Below, in pieces: positions 17,045 to 24,231 of a stretch of 64,000 nt of DNA. Source of the stretch: an uncultured Oscillospiraceae bacterium. GTDB taxonomy: Bacteria > Bacillota > Clostridia > Oscillospirales > Ruminococcaceae. Under the pieces are notes generated by a model. The model did no database searches. It was given only the letters and a program-made list of their open reading frames with translations, and had not been told where the DNA came from. Both the position numbers and the translations under genes were made by a program. Each line of letters opens with the position of its first letter. Within the stretch, counting starts at the first letter, position 1. The stretch lies in contig CAJTVI010000004.1 in the NCBI GenBank assembly GCA_910579545.1, positions 22,148 to 86,147 of the forward strand. Direction: 5' to 3'.

Positions 17045-17055
17045 TTTGGGGCAAT

Positions 17056-17077
17056 TCCAGGGGGCGCGCCCCCTGGA
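17056..17077. repeat. 22-bp perfect palindrome, copy 1
   Basis: TCCAGGGGGCG followed by its exact reverse complement. The same 22 bp with matching flanks in inverted orientation occur at 24196-24217, and a related G/C palindrome lies at 51738-51753. The copy sits just after the GT2 gene and could act as a transcript-end hairpin. Confidence 0.65.
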
Positions 17078-17168
17078 CCCCCCTTTTGGCCGCATAAAAA
17101 ATCCATGCGGCGCCCTCAAAAACTGGCATGGCAATGGCACACAGGCACAAATGGAAGCCTGCACACAG

Positions 17169-17225
17169 CCGCCCCGGCGGGCGCCCTCCCTTTTTGAGAG
17201 GAGGGGCCCCGCCGGGGCGGTTTTT
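17169..17225 (+). terminator. Terminator hairpin after the GT2 gene
   Basis: Arms 17169-17181 and 17208-17220 (CCGCCCCGGCGGG type, 13 bp) enclose a secondary stem and are followed by TTTTT. A hairpin of closely similar sequence lies at 24079-24127, at the end of the YidC-TagF gene. Confidence 0.65.
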
Positions 17226-17328
17226 GCGTTTGTTTGCCGGGGCCATGCGCCTTTATCTTTTCTGTCAAGGCGTCCGGTTTGGCAAATTTTGCCTGCGAGG
17301 GGCGCGCATGGCTTTTGGGGCCAGCCCC

Positions 17329-17523
17329 CTTACCGCCCCAGCCGGCTGCGCAGCCTTTGCTGCAGCTCCTCCAGCCGCTCCCGGTGCTGCACATGCTTCA
17401 TGGCCGGGAAGGCCCGCAGCAGCCGCGCCGCGCCAAACAGCCGGCTGTCCAGCAGCTGCCCGCGCAGCAGATCCCGCCTTGCCTCCAGTTCGGCCCGGCT
17501 GCCGGCCAGCTTCTGCCGGCCCT
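17329..17523 (-). pseudogene. Duplicated 3' fragment of the CmpB-like gene
   Basis: About 195 bp are nearly identical to 24231-24425, the last roughly 60 codons plus stop of the minus-strand CmpB-like gene at 24232-25086; I count two mismatches. The copy has no upstream coding part and ends abruptly at 17523, where an unrelated plus-strand sulfatase-like fragment begins. The high identity implies a recent duplication. It lies in an envelope-gene region with other rearrangement signs. Confidence 0.8.
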
Positions 17524-18001
17524 TGCCTCGATGGGGGTGCAGGGGCTGCTGCGGCAGACCGGCGTGCAGTACCCCCGCTCCTGCCTGTCCAGCAGGAACC
17601 TGTACAGTTTTTCGTCCAGGAACAACATCATCATGGTCATGCTGAATCGGATGGACCTGCGGTATGTGCAGGCCGTGCTGGACGAGGATCCCGATGTCCT
17701 GGAGTTCATGGACGGCTCCCATCCGCCCTATACCATCGCGGCCAAGGGGCAGTACAGCGATGCCCGGACCAGCGCGGAAGAGCAGACCGAGGGTTGCCTG
17801 CGCATCGTCAGTGAGATGCTCGAACGGCTTAAAGACCTGGGCCTGTATGAGGACGCCGCAATCATCCTCACCGCCGACCACGGAGTCTCCCCGGTGGACC
17901 GAATCCCCCTTGACCGGGCGGTCCAAATCGGGCAGGACGCATCCGATTTTTCGACTTGGGAGGTCATTGGCACCTACCCGATCACGGAAGCTTTCTTCTG
18001 A
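17524..18001 (+). pseudogene. Internally deleted sulfatase/LtaS-like remnant
   Basis: An open plus-strand frame encodes three blocks that align with the sulfatase-like protein at 18086-19834: an NIIMVMLNRMDLRYVQ block (like NILVILLDEFDYKF), a block from HPPYTIA to ILTADHG (like HHPYTLG to IITADHG) and the C-terminal DASDFSTWEVIG (like DASDFSSWELIG). The stretches between them, including the expected nucleophile region, are missing, yet the frame is kept through both deletions. No good ribosome site precedes the first in-frame ATG (about 17532). It is most likely a decaying paralog, transcribed towards the intact gene. Confidence 0.7.
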
Positions 18002-18085
18002 CCGGCGCCCGGAGGGAAAGCCCTGAGGCCGGGATCCGCTGCCCGGGGGACGCTTGCTGTAGACAGGTTTTTGCCTGGTAAGCGC

Positions 18086-19834
18086 TCAGCCGAAAAATGG
18101 GGCATCCACCGGCTCGCTTCCGATCAGCTCCCAACTGGAAAAATCCGAGGCGTCGGTTCCCACCCGGTAGATATAAAGGGTCTTTTCCCGGGAATCCGGA
18201 CCGACCGTTTTATAAAAGAACCGCTCCACTGCCTGGCCGGGCTGGACCTCGTCCAGTGCGGGGCCATAGGCCGAGTAATCGAGCCCGGCGTTTTTGAGCA
18301 CGGTGGCCCGGATATTGCTGTTGGACACCGGGGCATCGCTGGTGGCAAATGGGGTACCCTCGCAGCCGGCCGGCTTGTAAAAAAGGCCGATGCGCACGGC
18401 ATCGCTCAGCGGTTCCTCAAACGAGAGGGCGTGGCCGTGATCCGCGGTGATGATGATCGCCGTGTCCTTGTAAATACCGGCCTCCTTCATCCAGGCAAAC
18501 AGTTTCATCAGGATGCGGAAGCACCCCTCCGACTGTATCAGGGGGTTGGTTGTGGTGTCGCTCCTTTGGCCGTCCCTGCCCAGGGTATAGGGGTGGTGCG
18601 CACCCTCCATGTGGTAGAATTTAAAGCAGTTCCGGTCCAGCGTTACCTGCGCGTTGGCGATCCCCTCCCAGTAGGCAGCATCGTCAAACCGGTAAATGTC
18701 GCTGTCTGCGGCGGTTTGGTTGTTGATATCGCCGGTATAACTCCAAAAAAAAGGCTTGAGCGCAATGGGTGCGTACCGGTAGGCCGACAACTCCAGCAGG
18801 CTTTTGACCAGCGAGGGCGCATCCAGCTGGTCCTGCGTCCCCACCGCATTCCACACATACCGCGCTGCGGTGCCATCGTTTCCAAACAGGGCCCCCAATT
18901 CCCCATAAAGGTCCACCTCGTAGCCGGCGTTTGACAGGTCCAAAAGGAGGTTTTGCCCGCTTTGCGTCCAGGAGTTGGCAAAATACTCGGCGGGCGGCGT
19001 GTGGTAAACCCCATCGCTGTACCCGGTAAGGATCGCGTTGGCGCCCGGCCGGGTGCGCGCAAAGCTGGAGATCGCGTTGGTATATTGGGTAAACCCATCC
19101 AGCGAGGCATAGATAGCCGGATCCTGCGCCTCGATACCCGCGGCAAACTTGTAATCGAACTCATCCAGCAGGATCACCAGGATATTGCCCTGCCGGGAAA
19201 ACTCGAACTGATGCGCGGCCGACAGGTACGATGCCGTGCCCTCCTGCGTTTTAGGAGCCAACAAACCCGCAAGGGCCATAGAAGCCAGCGCCGCGGTTTG
19301 CATCAGCACAAGCAAGGCACAAACGGCGCTGATAGCCTTGCGCCAGAGCGGCTTGCTGAAGTAGTGCAGGCAAAGCACACAAAGCAGCACCGCACCCCAG
19401 CCCAAAAGGTTGCCCAGCATTGCAAGGGTCTCTTTTTCCCAGGCGATGCCCTCGCCGTTTAAAAGGCCCAGGGTACCGTTAAAAACATTGCCCTGAAGGT
19501 AAGCGCCAACCGTTATTGCAAACAAAACGGACAAAGCGTAATTAAAAAACCGCCCCCGCAGCACCGAAAGCAAAAGGGTAAGCCCCGCAAAGCCCAGCAG
19601 CGCAAAAATAGCCATCAGGCGCACGGCGTCCCGCGCGGAAAAAACCAAAAAATCCTGGTTGTAGGCAGCCAGTTCCACCGGGCCAAAAAAGAACACCGTA
19701 TAGCAAAAGGCAAACGCCGCAAGGGCCGCACGCCACAATCGCTCTTTCCAGGGGCGCGAATCTTGCAGCAGGGCCTGGGACTTGCGCAGGAAAGCAGTTT
19801 GGCCCGCCCCAAGTTTTTCAAGTTGCATTGTCAT
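18086..19834 (-). CDS. Sulfatase-fold membrane enzyme (LtaS / phosphoglycerol transferase-like)
   Basis: 582 residues. About five N-terminal membrane segments (between roughly 30 and 215) are followed by an extracellular alkaline-phosphatase/sulfatase fold with NILVILLDEFDYKF, DGFTQYTNAISSFARTRPGA (probable nucleophile region), the FYHMEGAHHPYTLG metal-binding block and IIITADHGHAL. Relatives transfer phosphoglycerol or phosphoethanolamine-type groups to lipids and wall polymers. ATG 19834 has AAGGAGA eight bases upstream. It lies 49 bp after the LicC-type gene in the same direction, so the pair is probably an operon for building or decorating a teichoic-acid-like polymer. The substrate is not determined. 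Confidence 0.82.
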   Translation of the reverse strand: MTMQLEKLGAGQTAFLRKSQALLQDSRPWKERLWRAALAAFAFCYTVFFFGPVELAAYNQDFLVFSARDAVRLMAIFALLGFAGLTLLLSVLRGRFFNYALSVLFAITVGAYLQGNVFNGTLGLLNGEGIAWEKETLAMLGNLLGWGAVLLCVLCLHYFSKPLWRKAISAVCALLVLMQTAALASMALAGLLAPKTQEGTASYLSAAHQFEFSRQGNILVILLDEFDYKFAAGIEAQDPAIYASLDGFTQYTNAISSFARTRPGANAILTGYSDGVYHTPPAEYFANSWTQSGQNLLLDLSNAGYEVDLYGELGALFGNDGTAARYVWNAVGTQDQLDAPSLVKSLLELSAYRYAPIALKPFFWSYTGDINNQTAADSDIYRFDDAAYWEGIANAQVTLDRNCFKFYHMEGAHHPYTLGRDGQRSDTTTNPLIQSEGCFRILMKLFAWMKEAGIYKDTAIIITADHGHALSFEEPLSDAVRIGLFYKPAGCEGTPFATSDAPVSNSNIRATVLKNAGLDYSAYGPALDEVQPGQAVERFFYKTVGPDSREKTLYIYRVGTDASDFSSWELIGSEPVDAPFFG

Positions 19835-19883
19835 AAATAAAGTCTCCTTTTTTGATTGGCTGCGCCAAAACGCCCGCCGCACC

Positions 19884-20780
19884 TTACTTGTAAGAACTGT
19901 CCAGCGCCTGGAGTTCGCGGTAGGTATCGATCTCGGTGACCGAGCCGGGCGCACAGGGCCGTACCGCAATCCGGTAGTTTGCGCGGAAATGCCCCAGCGG
20001 GGCCTCGTCCCAGAACCGCTGGCTGCCGCCTGGCATCTCATAGAGCGCCGCCACATCCCGGGCAAGCTGCGCGCCGTCCTTTGCGTCCCAATAGGTAATG
20101 TCGTGCATCAGGTAACCGCCCGAACTGCCCAGCTGCATCCCGGTTACAAGGCCGTTTTTTACGCTCAGGCACCAGTCGTCGGTCTGGCCAACCGGGATGC
20201 CGATGTAATTGGTCTGGTATTGGTAGCGGGTAATGATCCCGGGATCGTGGATCAGCAGGTCGGCGTCGCAGAGATAGGCGTTCTCCATCCAGGACCGCAC
20301 ACACATGGCCGAGGAGATGTTGTTGGTCTCGTTGTAGGCCGGGTTGTCCAAAAAATGGATCATGGGGTATTTTTCCAGCAGCTGGTCAAACTGCCCGGCA
20401 AGGTACCCGCGCACCATGTGGATCTCCCGGATGCCCGCATCCAGCAGCGCGTCCAGCAGGCTGTCGATGATCCGCCGGCCGTGGATGGTCACCAGCGGCT
20501 TGGGGGTGGTCAGGGTCACCGGAACCAGGCGGGAGCCAAACCCCGCGGCCAGGATCAGCGCCCGTTTTACCCGGTAGGGTTCCAGTGCCGCCAGGCCCGC
20601 CTCGGTGATACGGCCGTCCCGCAAAAGGCCCCTCTGGCCCAGCGCGGCGGCAGTCTGGTTCACCGTACCAAGCGAAAACCCAAGCGCCTTTGCCAACTCG
20701 CGCTGGGTAAACGGCCCTTTCCTGCGCTCAAGCAGGGCCAAAAGGTCAAACTGTTTTTTGGAAAGCAACAACCATCCCAT
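19884..20780 (-). CDS. HTH-fused LicC-type nucleotidyltransferase
   Basis: 298 residues. Residues 1-65 form a winged helix-turn-helix (FTQRELAKALGFSLGTVNQT). Residues 70-298 are an NTP-transferase domain with LILAAGFGSRL, TPKPLVTIHG, MVRGYLAGQFDQLL, NNISSAMCV and CDADLLI, matching choline-phosphate cytidylyltransferase LicC. It would make CDP-choline or a related CDP/NDP-alcohol for decorating teichoic acid. The HTH suggests it may also regulate transcription, perhaps of its own operon, whose promoter carries an inverted repeat. ATG 20780 is adjacent to its Shine-Dalgarno (GGAGAGG), so the TTG at 20771 may be the real start. Confidence 0.82.
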   Translation of the reverse strand: MGWLLLSKKQFDLLALLERRKGPFTQRELAKALGFSLGTVNQTAAALGQRGLLRDGRITEAGLAALEPYRVKRALILAAGFGSRLVPVTLTTPKPLVTIHGRRIIDSLLDALLDAGIREIHMVRGYLAGQFDQLLEKYPMIHFLDNPAYNETNNISSAMCVRSWMENAYLCDADLLIHDPGIITRYQYQTNYIGIPVGQTDDWCLSVKNGLVTGMQLGSSGGYLMHDITYWDAKDGAQLARDVAALYEMPGGSQRFWDEAPLGHFRANYRIAVRPCAPGSVTEIDTYRELQALDSSYK

Positions 20781-20810
20781 CCTCTCCGGCCGGACGCGGC
20801 GTCCGCCGTT

Positions 20811-20855
20811 TGTTCAATACATGGCACATTATACAGATTTTTGAACAAAAAGCAA
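20811..20855 (-). promoter_or_regulatory. Promoter with inverted-repeat operator before the LicC-type gene
   Basis: On the minus strand TTGCTT (20855-20850), 16 bases, TATAAT (20833-20828). A perfect 7-bp inverted repeat, TGTTCAA (20811-20817) and TTGAACA (20841-20847), encloses the -10 box, the layout of a repressor site. The HTH-containing product of the gene is an obvious candidate ligand (inference). Confidence 0.6.
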
Positions 20856-20942
20856 GACCCTTGGGCCTTTTTGGGATCGCAGGGCGGGAAAGGGGAGCGG
20901 GGAAGGGGCAGCTTTGCGCGCCGTTTGCCCGCACCTCACGGC

Positions 20943-20969
20943 TTGACGCAGGCGCTGGAATGTTATAAG
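20943..20969 (+). promoter_or_regulatory. Candidate promoter of the YIDPS / signal peptidase / YidC-TagF operon
   Basis: TTGACG (20943-20948), 15 bases, TATAAG (20964-20969). The spacer is short, so confidence is moderate. It diverges from the LicC-type promoter. Confidence 0.4.
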
Positions 20970-21069
20970 ATGGGTCTTGCACCCGGCTCTTGCCGGGCTG
21001 CCCGCAAGAACCCTGCGCGTGTCCAGGCAGGCAATACCCGCATGGTTCAATAAAGGAGTTGGAATTTTT

Positions 21070-21351
21070 ATGAAAAAGATCATATCCTTTGCCTATTTCT
21101 TCTGCTGCTTCATGCTGCTCTTTTCGGTCACGGCACAGGCCTACATCGACCCCTCGGCCATGACCTATATCATCCAGCTGGTCGCGGGCGTGGCCATTGC
21201 CGCGGGCGCGGGCCTGAGCTTCTATTTCCGCCGGCTCAAGCGCAAGCTTTCGGGCACAAAAAAGGGTGCGCCCCCTGCTGCCGAAACCCTGCCGGACGAC
21301 GACGATTTCGGCCTGGGCGATTATGAGCTGGAGCAGGACGGCCAGGGCTGA
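21070..21351 (+). CDS. Small YIDPS-motif membrane protein
   Basis: 93 residues: a signal-peptide-like N-terminus (MKKIISFAYFFCCFMLLFSV), AYIDPSAMTYIIQ right after the predicted cleavage site, a second hydrophobic segment (VAGVAIAAGAGLSFYF), a basic stretch and an acidic tail. Small proteins with the YIDPS motif are often found beside membrane sulfatases or alkaline-phosphatase-fold enzymes of envelope loci; their role is not known. ATG 21070 follows AAAGGAG. It overlaps the following signal peptidase ORF by 29 bp and starts a three-gene plus-strand operon. Confidence 0.75.
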   Translation: MKKIISFAYFFCCFMLLFSVTAQAYIDPSAMTYIIQLVAGVAIAAGAGLSFYFRRLKRKLSGTKKGAPPAAETLPDDDDFGLGDYELEQDGQG

Positions 21352-21889
21352 GCCCGGGCCCTGCCCCAGGCCGGCGGGCACGCCTGCCCGCCGGCTGTGG
21401 CCGCTGCCGGTTTTGGCGGCGGCCATGCTGTGCGCGGCACTGGTCAGCGCCTTTTGGGTCGTGGCGGCATATGTCCCATCCGGTTCCATGGAGCCGGGGC
21501 TGCCGGCCGGCTCGCTGGTGCTTGGCTGGCGGGGGGCTTACCGGCAGGCGCAGCCGCAGTGCGGGGACGTGATCCTGTTTGAGCATCCCGGCCTTACCAA
21601 CGGCATGCTGGTAAAGCGGGTGATCGCGCTGCCCGGGCAGTGCGTTGAGATACGGGCCGGCCGGGTCTATCTGGATGGCCTGCCCTTGGACGAGCCGTAT
21701 TTAAAAGAACCCCCCGCCGGGGATCTTGCGCCCCTGACCCTGCCGGAGGGCTGTTATTTTGTGTTGGGAGACAACCGCGCCGCCTCAAAGGATTCCCGCT
21801 TTTGGGAGGACCCATTTGTCCGCCGGGAAGAGATCCATGCCCGGGTGGTGCTGCGGCTGTTTCCGTTTGCGGCGCAGCCGCAGCTGTAA
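21323..21889 (+). CDS. Signal peptidase I
   Basis: About 188 residues. One N-terminal membrane segment (LPVLAAAMLCAALVSAFWVV) is followed by the type I signal peptidase boxes: Ser in VPSGSMEPGLPAG, Lys in VKRVIALPGQ, and GDNRAASKDSR. It cleaves signal peptides at the outer membrane face with a Ser/Lys dyad. The start is uncertain: ATG 21323 lies inside the previous gene and has no strong ribosome site, so translational coupling is likely. Its location among teichoic-acid genes may mean a specialised client such as the YIDPS protein (inference). Confidence 0.85.
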   Translation: MSWSRTARAEPGPCPRPAGTPARRLWPLPVLAAAMLCAALVSAFWVVAAYVPSGSMEPGLPAGSLVLGWRGAYRQAQPQCGDVILFEHPGLTNGMLVKRVIALPGQCVEIRAGRVYLDGLPLDEPYLKEPPAGDLAPLTLPEGCYFVLGDNRAASKDSRFWEDPFVRREEIHARVVLRLFPFAAQPQL

Positions 21890-21965
21890 AAAACGATGGC
21901 CGGCAAAGGCGGCGAACGCGCACGCGGGCATTCTGCCGGCCGGATAAGGGATGTGATCTTGCAGG

Positions 21966-24047
21966 ATGCAGCTTATCAGTACGATCGTTGGCACGCCGCT
22001 GGGCTGGCTGATGTACGGATGTTACCAGCTGTTTAAAAACTACGGCCTTGCGATCATCCTGTTTACCCTGATGACCAAGGTGGTGCTGTTTCCCATCTCG
22101 CTGCTGGTGCAGAAAAATTCCATCAAGATGGTGCGGATGAAGCCGCAGCTGGATGCGCTGCGCTATCAGTACGTGGATGATGCCGACGCCTTTTTGGATG
22201 CGCAGACCGCTTTGTACAAGCAGGAGCATTACAGCCCCATGGCGGGGGTGGTGCCGCTCCTGCTGCAGCTTCCCATCATTTTTGGCCTGCTGGATGTGGT
22301 ATATAATCCCCTTAAGCACCTTTTGCACATTGCGCCCCAGCTGCAAACGGCCTTTACCGAAACCACCGCCCAGCTGCTGGGCAAAAGCGTGGAACAGCTC
22401 GGCTCCACGGCCCAGCTGATCGTGGTGGAGCAGGTACGCGCCATGCCCGAGGCCTTTTTGGCCATCCCGGGCGGGGAGGCGGCCGTTGCGGCCATCCAGG
22501 GGCTGCGGATGGATTTTTGCGGCATCAGCCTTGCCGCCACCCCCCAGATCGCGGTGCCGGATGCTGTGCTCCTGATCCCGGTGCTGGCGGGGCTTTCGGC
22601 GCTGGTGATGTGCTGGGTGCAAAACCGGATCAATGTTTTGCAGATGGAGCAAAGCGCCCTTTCCCAGTGGGGCATGACCCTGTTCATGATCGCCTTCTCC
22701 TCTTTTTTTGCCTTTATCGTGCCCGCCGGGGTCGGGCTTTACTGGATTTTTGGCAACCTTTTTTCCATCCTTGTGATGGTGCTGGTCAACGCGGTCTATT
22801 CGCCCAAAGAGTACATCAACTATGACCTGCTGGAGGAGATGAAAAGAACCGCCGCCGAGGAAAGGGCGCAGAAAAAAGAGAACGCGGCCCTTGCCAAACG
22901 GTACTACAAGGAGTTTTTTGATCCCCAAAACCTCAGCGGGATGCGGCTGGTCTTTTACTCGGAGGGCAGCGGGTTTTACAAATACTACAAGCAGCTGATC
23001 GAGGCGCTGCTGCAAAAGAGCAGCCTGACCATCCACTATGTTACCAGCGACCCGGGGGACGCCATTTTTGAAAAAAAGGAGCCGCGCATCCACCCCTATT
23101 ACCTGGACGAGACCCGGCTGATCTCGCTGATGATGAAGCTTGAGGCGGACATTGTGGTGATGACCACCCCCGACCTTGAAAAATACCACATCAAGCGCTC
23201 CCGGGTGCGGCCGGATGTGGAATATATCTTTGTGGACCACGGCTGCACCAGCGACAATATGGCCTACCGGCCGGGCGCGCTGGACGCCTTTGACACCGTT
23301 CTGGCCTACGGGCGGGAGCAGGCGGTAGAGATACGCGCCATCGAAAAGCTGCGCGGCACCAAGCGCAAGCGGATCGTGGAATGCGGCTACGGCCTGATCG
23401 ACGAGATGACCGCTGCCTATGCGGCCATGGAAAAAACCGGGCGGGACAAAAAGACCATCCTGATCGGGCCGTCCTGGCAGTACGACAATATCATGGACTC
23501 CTGCCTGGATGAGCTGGTAGAGGCGCTGTATGGCAAGGGCTACCGCATCGTCATCCGGCCCCATCCGCAGTATATACGGCGTTTCCCGGCGCGGGTAAAA
23601 GAGATCATCAACCGCTACCGGGACCGGTTCTCGGAGGATTTTGTCATCGAGACCGACTTTTCTTCCAACGTGACCGTTTACACCGCCGACCTCGTGATCA
23701 CCGACTGGAGCAATATCGCCTACGAGTTTTCCTTTACCACCTGCAAGCCCTCGCTCTTTATCAACACCCAGATCAAGGTCGTCAACAACGATTACGACAA
23801 GATCCCGCTTGTCCCCTTTGACATCACCGCCCGCTCCAAGGTGGGCCGTGAGCTGGAAAAAAGCGAGGTAAAAAACGCCGCCGCCGTGGTGTCCCAGCTG
23901 CTGGCCCATCAGGAGGAATACCGCCGGCAGATCGAGGAGATCCGGCAGCAGCATTTTTACAACCTCGGCCGCAGCGGCGAGGTCGGCGCCGAATATATCC
24001 TGCGCCGCCTTGCGCGCAAGCCCCACGGCCAGGAACAGCCGGGCTGA
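21966..24047 (+). CDS. YidC/Oxa1 insertase fused to CDP-glycerol glycerophosphotransferase
   Basis: 693 residues with two recognised domains. Residues 1-285 resemble YidC: a membrane segment (YGLAIILFTLMTKVVLFPIS), basic QKNSIKMVRMKPQL, VVPLLLQLPIIFGLLDVVYNP, and three more hydrophobic segments ending in GLYWIFGNLFSILVMVLVN. A charged linker (about 290-315, EEMKRTAAEERAQKKEN) leads to a TagF/TagB-like domain (about 320-680) with FVDHGCTSDN, GPSWQYDNIMDS, RPHPQYIRRF and DLVITDWSNIAYEF. The second domain normally polymerises or primes poly(glycerol phosphate) on a lipid carrier. The fusion may anchor the polymerase in the membrane or provide a lipid-facing groove. No stop or frameshift separates the domains. 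A separate housekeeping YidC is expected elsewhere. Confidence 0.88.
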   Translation: MQLISTIVGTPLGWLMYGCYQLFKNYGLAIILFTLMTKVVLFPISLLVQKNSIKMVRMKPQLDALRYQYVDDADAFLDAQTALYKQEHYSPMAGVVPLLLQLPIIFGLLDVVYNPLKHLLHIAPQLQTAFTETTAQLLGKSVEQLGSTAQLIVVEQVRAMPEAFLAIPGGEAAVAAIQGLRMDFCGISLAATPQIAVPDAVLLIPVLAGLSALVMCWVQNRINVLQMEQSALSQWGMTLFMIAFSSFFAFIVPAGVGLYWIFGNLFSILVMVLVNAVYSPKEYINYDLLEEMKRTAAEERAQKKENAALAKRYYKEFFDPQNLSGMRLVFYSEGSGFYKYYKQLIEALLQKSSLTIHYVTSDPGDAIFEKKEPRIHPYYLDETRLISLMMKLEADIVVMTTPDLEKYHIKRSRVRPDVEYIFVDHGCTSDNMAYRPGALDAFDTVLAYGREQAVEIRAIEKLRGTKRKRIVECGYGLIDEMTAAYAAMEKTGRDKKTILIGPSWQYDNIMDSCLDELVEALYGKGYRIVIRPHPQYIRRFPARVKEIINRYRDRFSEDFVIETDFSSNVTVYTADLVITDWSNIAYEFSFTTCKPSLFINTQIKVVNNDYDKIPLVPFDITARSKVGRELEKSEVKNAAAVVSQLLAHQEEYRRQIEEIRQQHFYNLGRSGEVGAEYILRRLARKPHGQEQPG

Positions 24048-24078
24048 AAAGGGCGGCCGGCCGCAAGCCTATAAAACG

Positions 24079-24131
24079 CGCCCCGGCGGGCATCCTCCCT
24101 TGTGAGGGAAGAAGCCCCGCCGGGGCGTTTC
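24079..24131 (+). terminator. Terminator-like hairpin after YidC-TagF
   Basis: Arms CGCCCCGGCGGG (24079-24090) and 24116-24127 enclose a second stem CTCCCT/AGGGAAG, followed by TTTCG. It is closely similar to the hairpin at 17169-17220. Confidence 0.5.
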
Positions 24132-24195
24132 GTGGATTTTTGGGCCTGCGCCTTATCTTTTCGCCGCAGGAAGGATCCCTGCGGCTGGGAGGGGG

Positions 24196-24217
24196 TCCAG
24201 GGGGCGCGCCCCCTGGA
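24196..24217. repeat. 22-bp perfect palindrome, copy 2
   Basis: Identical to 17056-17077, with flanking bases (GGGGGT on one side, ATTGCC on the other) that match the first copy in inverted orientation. It lies between the converging YidC-TagF and CmpB-like genes. Confidence 0.65.
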
Positions 24218-24231
24218 ATTGCCAATAAGCC

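Noticed and set aside
17234-18001. A 255-residue intact protein
   Set aside because: Its first half is antisense to the copied CmpB-like gene end and its second half is a deleted sulfatase remnant. It is a chance fusion across a duplication junction.
17045-24230. A transposon or integrated element bounded by the 22-bp palindromes
   Set aside because: The palindromes are inverted and about 7.1 kb apart, but no transposase, integrase or target duplication is visible, and the genes between them are envelope functions.
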